In this document: positions 41,328-51,719 of the stretch, piece after piece
How the letters are laid out: every line of letters begins with the position of its first letter
Position numbering within the stretch: position 1 is the stretch's first letter
Assembly (NCBI GenBank): GCA_006503475.1
Contig: RSEH01000028.1
Location: forward strand, 1-64,000
Length of the DNA: 64,000 nucleotides
From: Stentor roeselii
Lineage: Eukaryota > Ciliophora > Heterotrichea > Heterotrichida > Stentoridae
Reading direction: 5' to 3'
Translations under genes and position numbers: made by a program
Notes under the pieces: generated by a model
Told to the model about the DNA's origin: nothing
Seen by the model: only the letters and a program-made list of their open reading frames with translations
The model's database searches: none

Positions 41328-42758
41328 TTAAAGCATTGGAAACGTCTTCTGCGTTAAAATCGGCGACTTTGAATTACTTACTCGACGACGCAGGTCCTGC
41401 AATGGCGAAAACTTCAATCGAGGCACGTGGACCCAGGACTTCTTCTTATCAGGACTGGAGTATTTCGACTCTCCTTCACTTCCACGAGTGATAAAAAGTT
41501 TTTTCTGCTCACTTGAGCTTCTTTTAACTTCAGAGCGCTTTAATTGTTTGAAGTTTCCTGTATGTGAAGTCCGAAGTTTTTCAAGAGCTGAGACTGAATC
41601 TCTTTCAACTCTTGAATGACTGAAAAAATCGACGAATTTCGTGGATTTCATGATTTTTTCACATTCTTCTTTCATGTATTCAGAAAGTTTGACTGTTCTA
41701 GGGTTTTTAGGTTCTTTCGATGCGAGTTCAAGATGATAGATCAGGTCTGGTCCCAGGTCTTTCACGGGTGACTCGACGGATTCTGTAACGACTCGCTTCA
41801 CAGGGCCGGACTCGAAAGGCTTCTGGTAAAAGTCGATGTGTCTGGCATGTACAAGCCAGATGCGATTATTTTCATCTTTCACGAACTCACCCTGAATAGT
41901 CTTAAGTCGAATATTGCTGAATATTTCAAGATAAGCATAAATCCTTAAAAAAATCATTTCACAGTACTTTTCAGGACTCGTTAAAAACAACCCCAGGTCC
42001 TCCTCATCTGAAAAGTTTCCTTGAAGGTCAGGTAAATTTGGGTGTTCTTGAAATCTGTAACTGTGAACAAAGCTCTCACCGATGCTATTCTTGCATTTAA
42101 GGACACTTTGAATGTAAGCAATTGTTTTCCATTTACTTGAACTCGGCCTTTCCCAGGCAAGGGCTGTGAACTCGTTTTCACTCATGACCTTCAAAGCGCC
42201 TTCTTCTTCAAAACAACTTAACTCGTCTTGGTCATTCGAACAGTCCTTCGCCATGTATCGAACGCAGGCGATTTCTTTGCTTGTTTCGACCCCCGCCGAT
42301 GAAATCATCAGTCGGTTGTTCTGAAGCTCTTCTCGCCGACGTGTTCGGGAAATGTTGGAGATTTGTTTTGTCACTTCTTGGATTTTTAACCGGTCGTAAG
42401 ACTTTGAACACTTTAAAAGCTTTTCTCGAGTTGTTTGGATGTAACTTGTCGCGCGACCGAAACGGAACAAGGCAATGTCTGGAGTGTTCAAACGGATTGA
42501 GTTGTCGTTTGAAATGTCGGAAAGTCTCTCGAGAAGCCAGGTAAAACCTTTTAAGGATGGGGATGTCGGGATTGACGATTTACTTGGCTTGTGGCTGAAT
42601 AAGTAACTTGACTCGAGCTTGCACATCTTGCAGGAACATTCGTATTTGAACTGAGCGATTTCGAAAATTGATCGGGGATTTGAGTCTGACCTTTTGTAGA
42701 CGAGAGGGGTACTTGCTCGGAAGGAAGGGATGTGAGTTCGAACGTCGATTTCTTCCAT
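41328..42758 (-). CDS. unknown protein with a CxC...C cluster and conserved-looking core
   Basis: A 476-residue protein. Residues 38-50 hold ECSCKMCKLESS, a small Cys cluster. Residues 260-320 contain FLRIYAYLEIFSNIRLKTIQGEFVKDENNRIWLVHARHIDF, whose D-E-N-N-R-I-W-L pattern I associate with uncharacterised ciliate proteins. The C-terminal 100 residues are Ser/Arg/Lys-rich. I cannot name a family. The start is at MEEIDVRTH. The stop lies 5 nt from that of VPS35L. Confidence 0.7.
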   Translation of the reverse strand: MEEIDVRTHIPSFRASTPLVYKRSDSNPRSIFEIAQFKYECSCKMCKLESSYLFSHKPSKSSIPTSPSLKGFTWLLERLSDISNDNSIRLNTPDIALFRFGRATSYIQTTREKLLKCSKSYDRLKIQEVTKQISNISRTRRREELQNNRLMISSAGVETSKEIACVRYMAKDCSNDQDELSCFEEEGALKVMSENEFTALAWERPSSSKWKTIAYIQSVLKCKNSIGESFVHSYRFQEHPNLPDLQGNFSDEEDLGLFLTSPEKYCEMIFLRIYAYLEIFSNIRLKTIQGEFVKDENNRIWLVHARHIDFYQKPFESGPVKRVVTESVESPVKDLGPDLIYHLELASKEPKNPRTVKLSEYMKEECEKIMKSTKFVDFFSHSRVERDSVSALEKLRTSHTGNFKQLKRSEVKRSSSEQKKLFITRGSEGESKYSSPDKKKSWVHVPRLKFSPLQDLRRRVSNSKSPILTQKTFPML

Positions 42759-43009
42759 TTTAAGGATTAGATGGCAGGGTTAGGGAAAGTTTAGTAATTA
42801 GGAAGTTTTGATTAGAGGTTTTAATAGGGTTATATCAATTTTATTTTAGAAGTTAAAGAAATTTAATGAATTTTTTGAAATTTGGAGTTTCAAAGGTTTA
42901 AAATTATTTTCTTGGAAATTTTTATTCTTGTTCTTTGATTAACTTTATACTTTAATCTTTTACTAAGAATTTACATGATGTCTATATTTTCAATATGCTT
43001 ATAAATAAT

Positions 43010-44671
43010 ATGGCCTTCTGTGATGAACTGTGCTGCTTCAATATTGAATGTAAACTTAAAGGTACCCTTGAAGTGAATTACTCAGGATATCATAAGGTTT
43101 GTGAGAATCATGTCAAGTTTATTAAAAATAATTTTTTCAAATGTGACTTTTGTGAGTCGATTGTTTTGCAAACATTGATTCCTATTCCAGAAAGTCTTTC
43201 AAATGAAAATGAAGTAAATGAAAATTCATTGAATGAAAATGAAATTTCCATGGATTCTAATGAAGATAAAAATGTATTCTGCTTTGATTGCCGTGAAGTC
43301 TGCGATATAAAAACTCTTGATTGTGGCCATAAAGTTTGTTCTAATTGTTATTCAAAAACCTTTTGCGAAATTTGCTACAAAAGAGAGGAAATAGGATCAT
43401 ATCCTAATTGGTATGAAACAACAACTTCTAGTTGCATTTGCATTAATTGTAATAATAAACATCAGTATCCAAATACTTTTACATGTGGTCATTTTGCATG
43501 TAATTCGTGCATTATTAGCAAATGTTCCAAATGTTATACTGATGTTAATCAAGGACCATGCTCTTCTTGTGGACAATCTGCTTATTTATATAAGGCGATG
43601 TATTTTTATGAAACTAACTTTCAGGATAGTGAATGTACACATATGTTTTGCTGGACTTGTAAAGAAAACTCTGAAACTTGTAGAGAATGTGAAAAAGAAG
43701 ATGAATATCAAGCTGGGCTCAATTCCTGCGATAGTTATTCAAAAGATTCTAATTCAGAAGTTGAAAATGAAGATTCTAGTATTCTTAATCATATTAATGT
43801 GTCTTCAAAAAGATTAGATGAAAAGAATGAATCAGGTCATTTAAGTATCAATGAAAATTTATATCCTAATAGCACTCTAATTATAAAGGATTCTTCAAAT
43901 GAAGCTTCTTTTCCGAATTATTCATTCAAATTAATTAGAAATTCAAAAATTTATAAAGAAACATCAACATCAGTTGATTTGAATCAAAATTCTTCTTTCC
44001 AAAACTCAGAAAATTCAAAAAATTCGATTATTCAGGAATTACCACAGGATTCATTTGTTGGAGATAATATCGAATGTAAAAACTGTTCACAATTGAGTAT
44101 TCCAGTCAAGTTGAAATGCCACCATGAAGGATGCAAGCTCTGCGAAACTGAAGAAAAATGTAAAGACTGTAATGAACAAAATCAGATACTTTGTATCAAT
44201 TGTAAAAAATTACCACAAAATTATGCTGTTTTTAAATGTAAACATGTTGCTTGTTCTAATTGCATTTATTTTGAATGTTCCAGTTGTAGCGTGGCCAAAG
44301 AAAAGTGCTCAAACTGTGGTTTGGACAAGTATTTATGTATTCCCATTGAATGGAAAAAAAAAAATACATTCTGCGACCATAATGTATGTTTTGACTGTAT
44401 TTCACAATCAACAGCATGCAAAGAGTGTAAAAATGGTCAAATTGAAGAAGAAGAAAAAAAGAGCAAATCAAATATTTCAAAATCTTCAGCTGGTAAGAAT
44501 TCAAATCAAAAAAAAGTTGGTAGCACGCCTAATCAAAAAAAAGTTGATAGCACGCCTAATCAAAAAAAAGGTAGTAGCATGTTGAATCAAAAAAAAGGTA
44601 GTAGCGTGTTTAATCAAAAATATTCTATTAGTAAAAGTGGATCATTATCTGGATCCACCAGTAAAAAGTAG
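43010..44671 (+). CDS. Cys-rich multi-zinc (RING-like) protein, copy 1
   Basis: About 553 residues from MAFCDELC (43010), chosen because the paralogue at 47281 starts MQFCDEYC; an ATG at 42995 adds only five residues. The protein has about 16 Cys pairs in RING/zinc-ribbon-like spacing (FCFDCREVCDIKTLDCGHKVCSNC...). A unit near residue 350 reads CKNCSQLSIPVKLKCHHEGCKLC ... NYAVFKCKHVACSNCIYFECSSC and recurs in the paralogue. Residues 230-345 are Ser/Asn-rich linker. The tail has four 9-residue NQKK repeats. It may bind zinc and act like a multi-RING protein, perhaps an E3, but this is inference. Confidence 0.75.
   Translation: MAFCDELCCFNIECKLKGTLEVNYSGYHKVCENHVKFIKNNFFKCDFCESIVLQTLIPIPESLSNENEVNENSLNENEISMDSNEDKNVFCFDCREVCDIKTLDCGHKVCSNCYSKTFCEICYKREEIGSYPNWYETTTSSCICINCNNKHQYPNTFTCGHFACNSCIISKCSKCYTDVNQGPCSSCGQSAYLYKAMYFYETNFQDSECTHMFCWTCKENSETCRECEKEDEYQAGLNSCDSYSKDSNSEVENEDSSILNHINVSSKRLDEKNESGHLSINENLYPNSTLIIKDSSNEASFPNYSFKLIRNSKIYKETSTSVDLNQNSSFQNSENSKNSIIQELPQDSFVGDNIECKNCSQLSIPVKLKCHHEGCKLCETEEKCKDCNEQNQILCINCKKLPQNYAVFKCKHVACSNCIYFECSSCSVAKEKCSNCGLDKYLCIPIEWKKKNTFCDHNVCFDCISQSTACKECKNGQIEEEEKKSKSNISKSSAGKNSNQKKVGSTPNQKKVDSTPNQKKGSSMLNQKKGSSVFNQKYSISKSGSLSGSTSKK
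44504..44611 (+). repeat. 27-nt coding tandem repeat (NQKKVGSTP type), four units
   Basis: Units lie at 44504-44530, 44531-44557, 44558-44584 and 44585-44611. Each begins AATCAAAAAAAA and codes for NQKK plus five variable residues. A partial fifth follows. The A-runs make slippage likely. Confidence 0.88.
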
Positions 44672-45039
44672 ATTAATTTTTTTGAGAAAGGATGCCTTAA
44701 CCAAATATCAAATTATTCAAGATGAGTTAGGTGATAATCACTCGAAAGTAAATACAGGGCCAGAGCTTGAAAGTTATAACGTAGAGGTAAATAAACATAT
44801 TTTGATAATTTAATTCATATCTATAAATGGAAGTAGACTTTTGAAGAATAATCATTTATTAATCGTGATTAATAGATTATCACTAAATTATTATGAATTC
44901 CTATCTAATTTTATATTTAAAGTAATCATCATATCTTAATATATGATTATAAAACATAAACTATATGATTAATGTAAACACAAATATATCTTATATCTGA
45001 AAATCACAATTTGATGAACTTCCGATAGTAAATCTCCCC
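44672..45039. other. AT-rich gap
   Basis: A 368-nt AT-rich gap after the Cys-rich gene. I see no gene or repeat; it lies before the 3' end of the decayed gene. Confidence 0.5.
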
Positions 45040-46257
45040 CTACCCATAATCTGGCATTGCCTTAGTTTGTGTTGTTTTACAGTTTCCAAAACTGCTTAAT
45101 TTAATGCTATTGGAATTTCCTCTAAAATGATCACTAAATACAAAATTAATGACAAACTGATGTAATTTCCCTAAAACTATGACCATATCATCTTTAACTG
45201 AAAACTTTTCTCTAGCTATAAGTTTTATTTTGACAGTAGATAATTTAGATATATCAATCAAATTTAATCCCTGAGAGTTGATAAAGATTATTGCGAAGAT
45301 GCTATCAAGATCAATCGGATTAGCTAAAGATATATCATTAGTAAATTCTTCAGCTGAGTCTTTTCCGAAAGTAATGAGATGATCTCCTATATACCTCTTG
45401 GAAGATGGAATTCCTGAATGATTCACAAAAAATTTCATGCCAGCATAACCTGAAAAATTAGCCTTTGTAATACTATCTCATATTCATGCGAATGATTTTG
45501 CATTTCATACAATTTCTCAAAATCAACACCTTGTCGTTCCAGTCCGCTTTCAATAAGGGAATATAAATAGTTTCTATTGATAAATCTTTTGAAAGCATCA
45601 AAAGATCCGATTATAAATGAAAATATTAGATCAAGCATATCCAAAGGTACTCTCTGCAATCATAAATCCTTTTTTATTTCGCCTCGAAATATTTTATTGA
45701 TTCCTTTTTCAAAAAAAAGGTAAAAATGAGTATTCAGCTCAGATATAAACATATTAAAGTCAATTTCAATTGTGCTATCAGGCCAGCAGTACTGCCGGAA
45801 AAATTCTTTTTTTCCCTTATAAATCATGAAGGAAAATGGTCGACCTTTATAAACACTATAAACATAATGAGTATAATTCAGAGTTTCCGTAAAATTATAA
45901 TCCTTTTTATGCATGAGTACCCCAAGCAGGATGATATAGCACCTATCAATTAGATTGTCACACTCTGGAAGCATCCAATCATTTTGATAGGCGTTGACTG
46001 ATTCATTTGTCCTCCAGTTTTCAATCCAGTCTTGAAATATTTAACTGCTGCTTGATAACCACATCTTCATATACAAAGAATTCGAGCCACCTGGTATCCT
46101 GATTCAAAAGAGTTTCCAGCTGGTTTTCTTTGGGTCTTCCAAGATTTATTTTGAAGATGTTGAGTTCTTCAAAGGTTTTTCTGCATTTTTCAATGAAATC
46201 AAAGATTGGCCTTGTTGTTTTTTTATAGACTTTGACAATTTGATCAGCCCTTTGCAT
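45040..46257 (-). pseudogene. decayed protein-coding gene of unknown family
   Basis: Several open pieces lie in order on the minus strand and read as one protein of roughly 400 residues once their breaks are ignored. I count about three interruptions, none of which fits a 15-nt GT-AG intron. The text looks like real protein (for example MLPECDNLIDRCYIILLGVLMHKKDYNF and SGYAGMKFFVNHSGIPSSKRY), without a family I can name and with no sign of a virus-like origin. The flanks are AT-rich. It lies between the two Cys-rich paralogues. It could instead be several short genes, which I think less likely. Confidence 0.55.
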
Positions 46258-47280
46258 TATTGTCTATATTTTACATCAAAATGGAAGACTTTTAGGAGGT
46301 CTTTAGCATAATTATCTCACTAGTTATTATCTTGTCTAACCTAATAATTTTGAGAGCCTGCGATTAGTTCAAGAAAAATATTATAATACTTAAGAATACT
46401 AAGAATATTAAAATCTTATAAAATAAGTATCCTAAAGATGTTTAAAACTCGACTAACCCTATTCAGGTACCGATCAACTAGTACCTAAAAACCCCAAAAA
46501 GTATTTCAAGCCTATAAGACCTCAAAACAAGGATATCTCTAAATATTAGATAATTCATTTGTCTTAGTTTCAATAATTAATTCTTATACTATCAAGTTAA
46601 ATCCTAATTTTTTATCATGATAGTAAACTTAGAAGTATTAGGAGAAACTTAATTCCTAACAGCTTTAAAACAACATAAAGAAAATTAATCGATGTCTTTG
46701 ATGAATTCAAGTCATTTAATTATAAAAATTTCTTTTAAAGTAAATCAACTTCCAAGACTCTTACTCAGAACTTTCAGGAATCTAATAAGGTTTTAAAAAA
46801 CAAACTATTTTAAGTAAATATTTGAGATTTCAGAGTTTGAAGGAAATTATTTCGTTAAATGATAAGCAAAATCATTTGATAACATTCTAAGTTTATCATT
46901 TTTATATGAATTTAGATTATCTTTTTCTTGATGCTAATAAGATTGTCTTGAATTTTTTTTTTTTTCACTTGCTGGTTCTTCAAATATAGAATTCCGAGTG
47001 TAAAACTGGTAGTTTCACTTTTTTTTGTAGCTAATTCTACCTTCTCTTTGCGATTTTATTCTTTCTAGACTAGTGCTTTCCAAATACTTTATCCTAATTT
47101 TAATTTGATATAAACTCTATCAATTATCTAGTAATTTCTATTCTCTACATTCCTATTTATATACTTGGTACTTTGCTACAGGCTATCTTTATCTAATCGT
47201 AAATTTCAGACATAAATCTACTATAATTTTAAATCTATTTACAATTTTCTATAATTTCCTTAGAATCAAGAGTAATAAAT
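46258..47280. other. AT-rich non-coding stretch
   Basis: About 1.02 kb between the decayed gene and the second Cys-rich gene. It is AT-rich with stops in all frames. A poly-T run lies near 46957 and a second T-run near 47021. No gene, RNA or clear repeat was seen. Confidence 0.55.
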
Positions 47281-49485
47281 ATGCAATTTTGTGATGAGTA
47301 CTGCGCTGCAGGTCCTGAGGTCTGCCCAAATAAAGGTATTTACCCATTAAACCCAAATGGATACCACAGAGTGTGTGAGTCTCATACAAGTTACTTCAAA
47401 GAAACATTAGGAAAATGTGGCTATTGCGAATCTTTATTCTTTACTAATATTCCATTGAACTATTCAGAACCCAATCAATCATTCCAAGAAAATATAGAAG
47501 TTCTTCCTGATCAAAGTTCTCTCTTAGAAAACCCTATCCAAGATCCTTTGCATTTTCAAGAAAAATGCCAGAACTGTTCAAAAATCAGTCTCATTATCCA
47601 GTTAAAATGTTCTCATTTAGGATGCCTGTCCTGTGAGAATGAAGGAAAATGCATCTTATGTGAAAAAAACAAAAAAAATTGTATTAATTGTTCAAATACA
47701 GCTCAAAATTACGCTGTTTTTCGATGTGGTCATGAAGCATGTATTGATTGCATCGTCAGCTTTTGCAAGAAGTGTGAAGATAAGGGAAATCCTCAAAAAT
47801 GCTCAAGATGCAATTTAAGAAAAAATATTTGTCTTGCTGTTGACTTTGGAAATGAAGGAAAAAAATGTGAGCATATTTCTTGCTTTGGATGTATATCAAT
47901 GGGGAAAAGATGCCTTGTATGCCTGGATAATACCGGAAATTTCATAGAAAATAAAATCATTGAAAGTTCAAGTAAATCAGAAGAAAAAAAAAAAACTGAT
48001 TGTCCGAATTGTTCTAGTTTCAGCTTCCTTTTAGAACTAAAATGCAGACATATTGGTTGTGAATCATGTAAAAGTGAAATAAAATGCAAATATTGCAAAA
48101 AGAATGAAAAAATTTGCATTAATTGTAATGGGATAGCTCAAAATATGGCTTATTTTGAATGTAGACATTTTGCATGTGTTGATTGCATCAATGAATATTG
48201 CAAAAAATGTAATAGTAAAATAAAGCAGATATGCAAAAGATGCAATATAAATAAATATTTGTGTCTTAAAACTCCTTCGAAAATTGATGATAACTGTTGT
48301 CAGCATCCTTCCTGCTTTGAATGCATTTGTCGTGGGATAAATTGCAATATTTGTAATGATAATTATGATGGCTCTAAATGTCCTAATTGTGGGAGAAATG
48401 GCATTTTGATTGAAGCGGAATGTAAACATCTAGTTTGTCAAAATTGTGTTGATTATGCATGTGCCAAGTGCTGGCAAGGCCAAGAATGTTGCATTAATTG
48501 CGAAGATTATTATCAAGAAGAATATTCTTTTGACTGTGGCCATTTACCTTGCAAAAAATGCTTGAAAGGTTATTGTAAATTATGCAACAAAACACAAGAA
48601 AAGAATCTTTGCATTCACTGCAAAAAATCAAAAATAATTTTACAAAGCAGTTCTAATAATTCAGTTAAGAAGCATCCTTCATGCTATTCATGTATCCAAC
48701 TTAATAAACATAAAATAGAAGAAAAAAAAGGCTCTAAAATTAAAAAAAATGAAGAAAAATTTCCTAATCATTGTGACAAGTGTAAAAAAAAAAAAGACTG
48801 TAAAAAGCTGAACTGCGGTCATAATATCTGCAATCCATGCTTAAAAAATAAAACCGTTTATTGCCCACTCGAATGTCGATTTTATACTTGCAACTCATGC
48901 CGTATTCAAAAAATATGCTTTCCTTGTGAAAGCGGTTCTGAATATATTTGTTTGAATTGTTCTGAATCTCATCAATGCACTTGCATGAATTGTGGTGATT
49001 TAAATTCAAAACCTTTAAATTGTAAACATCGTTACTGTTCTAATTGCTCCGAAGTATTTGAAAATGTGTGTATTTATTGTATGGAAAAAGATTCAATTTG
49101 TTTTATTTGTTTATCAGAAAATTATGAAAAGACTCTTTTGGAATGTGGGCATATTGCATGTGAAGCTTGTAATAGAGATAAACTAAGTGAATGCTTTGAT
49201 TGTTTATTTTCTAAAAATGAGATAAAATTAGAGATTACAACTGAATCTGCAAGTTGCTTTTGGTGTGGGAATAAAAGTTGTGAGTATTTAACACTCGCAT
49301 GTGATCACAAAGTTTGTATAAATTGCATATATTATGATTATAAAATTTATAGCTACTCCTGCTGCTATTGCCCGAACCGAACATGGAAAAAAATATGCTA
49401 CCTTTGCCTTGGAGTTCAGAAAATTAAGGTAAATGACAATGAAACTTTGACATTATGCTGCAATAAGCATATTCCTTACTATTAG
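47281..49485 (+). CDS. Cys-rich multi-zinc (RING-like) protein, copy 2
   Basis: A 734-residue protein related to the one at 43010. The N-terminus has the shared form FCDEYC...GYHRVCESH...CGYCES. Two long units (about residues 98-225 and 245-365) follow the pattern CxNCS...LKCxHxGCxxCE...KCxxC...NYAVFxCxHxAC..CI..CxKC...KCxRCN...C.H.SCFxCI...CxxC. Further Cys/His blocks run to the end, so several dozen Cys could bind many zinc ions. AT-rich codon use and Lys/Asn-rich linkers differ from conserved neighbours. No catalytic residue is visible. A ubiquitin-related or scaffold role is only inferred from the RING-like spacing. Confidence 0.78.
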   Translation: MQFCDEYCAAGPEVCPNKGIYPLNPNGYHRVCESHTSYFKETLGKCGYCESLFFTNIPLNYSEPNQSFQENIEVLPDQSSLLENPIQDPLHFQEKCQNCSKISLIIQLKCSHLGCLSCENEGKCILCEKNKKNCINCSNTAQNYAVFRCGHEACIDCIVSFCKKCEDKGNPQKCSRCNLRKNICLAVDFGNEGKKCEHISCFGCISMGKRCLVCLDNTGNFIENKIIESSSKSEEKKKTDCPNCSSFSFLLELKCRHIGCESCKSEIKCKYCKKNEKICINCNGIAQNMAYFECRHFACVDCINEYCKKCNSKIKQICKRCNINKYLCLKTPSKIDDNCCQHPSCFECICRGINCNICNDNYDGSKCPNCGRNGILIEAECKHLVCQNCVDYACAKCWQGQECCINCEDYYQEEYSFDCGHLPCKKCLKGYCKLCNKTQEKNLCIHCKKSKIILQSSSNNSVKKHPSCYSCIQLNKHKIEEKKGSKIKKNEEKFPNHCDKCKKKKDCKKLNCGHNICNPCLKNKTVYCPLECRFYTCNSCRIQKICFPCESGSEYICLNCSESHQCTCMNCGDLNSKPLNCKHRYCSNCSEVFENVCIYCMEKDSICFICLSENYEKTLLECGHIACEACNRDKLSECFDCLFSKNEIKLEITTESASCFWCGNKSCEYLTLACDHKVCINCIYYDYKIYSYSCCYCPNRTWKKICYLCLGVQKIKVNDNETLTLCCNKHIPYY

Positions 49486-49633
49486 TAAGAATAAATAGAT
49501 TAAAATTTAGTTAGTTTATTAAAAATCCTAGATTTAACCAACTAATATGTAACAAGATACTCTTAATAAGTCCTTTTACAATAAAAAGATCACATAAAAA
49601 TTCTTCTCCAAAAAAACCTCATTTTTTACTATT

Positions 49634-51697
49634 TTAAAAAAGAAACCTACTAAGTTCACCCTGGATCCCTTTATTCTTCAAAACCCAATCCTTAGCCTCC
49701 ACGCCATCCTTAAAGCAAAAAACAAGCCTTCCATTTTCAACACTCCAAACAAAAACCCCTTCAAAGCAATTAGCAGAAACCAAATTTTTATCATCATCAG
49801 TGAATAAAACTTTCCAAACAATCTGCGAATGTCCATCAAATCTAAACTGAATCCTTTTTTCCAAAACATTCCAAAGCAAGACTATTTTATCACTTCCTCC
49901 AGAAGCAGCGAATCGAGCATCTTTAGTGAATTTAACCGAATAAACAAAGCCACTATGTCCTTCAAAAGTCGCAAAAACTTTAAAAGTCTTCAAGTCCCAA
50001 ACGACGACCAAAGATTTCGCATATCCAGACAAGGCAAGAGTTTCATCAGCCGAGATATCAACACAAAAAACAGAATCTTGATGAGCGTTTAAATAAGCAA
50101 CAATTGAAAAGCTTTTCAAATCGCATAAAATCAAATTTTTTTTCACTGATTGAGAAGAACTCAAGGCAAATTTAAAACTTTTCGATAAACAAACAGCCCA
50201 AACAGCCCCTTCATGACCCTTTAACAGAACTTCTTCTGAGTTCTTCCCAACGTTGAGAATCACAACATCTGTAAAACTTCCAAAAGCAACTAAGTCATCT
50301 TTGAAAACTTCTGAAGATGATTTAAATGTCTTCTTATTAAAAAAGCACTTGAAAGATAAAGAAGATAGTGAAGCAAGGCCTATTCGTGAGTCACGAGAAA
50401 CAGTAAAAATCTGGTCATCGATAGAAACTACTCCGTAAACGTAAGAATTGTGAAAAGAAAACTGATGAATTTTTAAACAAGTTTTAATACTCCAAACGAT
50501 GACGGTATCGTCGCAAGAAGATGAAAGGATTGAAAGGTTGTCCTCCGTCACTGAAACTGAAGTCACCGTCTGGGAATGTCCTGAAAGAGTTGCGTAAAGC
50601 GACATGGAAACCATTTCCCAGATTTTTACTGTTTTGTCTGCTGAGCAGGTGATCAAGAAACGATCGTCTCTTGATTTTGTGATGCTTCTTACTGATGAGT
50701 CGTGCACTTTTATTGAGTAGATGTTTTCTTGTGAGTTTAGGCTTAGAATGCTTAAGTAGCTTCCCACTCCGTAGAAGAAGTTGTCGCTTGATGACATTAA
50801 ACCGCACCATATTGTACTGTATGTTGGAATTGTTTTTAGGCATTCAGGAGATGATGTACTCCAGAGCTTCAGCTGGTTACCTGCACAGCCTGAGATTAGG
50901 AATTTTGAATCGTTTGAGAAACTTATACAGTATACTGCTGCTGAGTGGCCTGTGTAAATTTGATGAGATCTTCTTTTTTGAATGTTCCATAAAATTACTG
51001 ACTTGTCAAGTGAACCTGTTGCTGCCCAGGCACAATCATAAGATAAAGCAACAGACCAAACAGTAGCTTTATGTTCAGTCATGCAAGCAATTTGTGTATA
51101 AGTTTCAATATTCCATATCCTCAAAGAAGTATCCTCAGAGCCAGTAAAAATCATTTTCTTATCACTCGAAACAGCAAGACAAGTCAATCCTCCATTAAAA
51201 GTCTGCAAAAACTTATTCGTCCTTAACAACTTAACCTTTTGAGGGTCATTATCAAATCCAAAAAAGTCAACCTTGCAAATATCCTCAATCTTCCTACAAA
51301 CCTCATCAATTTCCAAATGATTCAAAACCATTTCAGAAGTCGTAATACTTTTAATCTCTTCTAAATCTCCCGTCGCAAACTTATTTTTAATCGATAACTT
51401 TAAATACTTCTGAATCAACTCATCAATCTTTTTATTGAAATCATAGCAAAAACCATTCAACTTATGAATAATTTTAGAAATTTTTATAATGAATTCAGTT
51501 TTAAACCTGGAAAGACTTTCAATTCGAGAAGCGAGTTCTTTTTCCAGTATTGATTTTTCCAAAGGGTTGATGGTATTGACAAGTTTTTGACAGTTGTGAA
51601 GGCCATCAGTTGCGAAATGCTCAGCAAAATGCAGTCGGCACATTGAAAACCCACAACAAATGAAATAAGGATCATAGTTGCAATCAGCACAGTTCAT
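49634..51697 (-). CDS. zinc-finger/coiled-coil/WD40 repeat protein (copy 2)
   Basis: A 687-residue protein starting MNCADCNYD (ATG at 51697; the two codons upstream begin with TTG). It is the paralogue of the plus-strand gene at 10514 and has exactly the same length. The N-terminal zinc site is CADC...CCGFSMCRLHFAEHF...H. Shared blocks include FLQTFNGGLTCLAVSSDKKMIFTGSEDTSLRIWN and FAASGGSDKIVLLWN. Around a dozen WD40 repeats end at residue 670. The two copies lie 37 kb apart on opposite strands, so this is an older dispersed duplication. It diverges from the gene at 51720 with 22 nt between starts. Confidence 0.88.
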   Translation of the reverse strand: MNCADCNYDPYFICCGFSMCRLHFAEHFATDGLHNCQKLVNTINPLEKSILEKELASRIESLSRFKTEFIIKISKIIHKLNGFCYDFNKKIDELIQKYLKLSIKNKFATGDLEEIKSITTSEMVLNHLEIDEVCRKIEDICKVDFFGFDNDPQKVKLLRTNKFLQTFNGGLTCLAVSSDKKMIFTGSEDTSLRIWNIETYTQIACMTEHKATVWSVALSYDCAWAATGSLDKSVILWNIQKRRSHQIYTGHSAAVYCISFSNDSKFLISGCAGNQLKLWSTSSPECLKTIPTYSTIWCGLMSSSDNFFYGVGSYLSILSLNSQENIYSIKVHDSSVRSITKSRDDRFLITCSADKTVKIWEMVSMSLYATLSGHSQTVTSVSVTEDNLSILSSSCDDTVIVWSIKTCLKIHQFSFHNSYVYGVVSIDDQIFTVSRDSRIGLASLSSLSFKCFFNKKTFKSSSEVFKDDLVAFGSFTDVVILNVGKNSEEVLLKGHEGAVWAVCLSKSFKFALSSSQSVKKNLILCDLKSFSIVAYLNAHQDSVFCVDISADETLALSGYAKSLVVVWDLKTFKVFATFEGHSGFVYSVKFTKDARFAASGGSDKIVLLWNVLEKRIQFRFDGHSQIVWKVLFTDDDKNLVSANCFEGVFVWSVENGRLVFCFKDGVEAKDWVLKNKGIQGELSRFLF

Positions 51698-51719
51698 TAT
51701 CAATTATCTCTCCCTATAA

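Noticed and set aside
42995-43009. Upstream ATG of the first Cys-rich gene
   Set aside because: It adds only MLINN; the paralogue starts at the position matching 43010.
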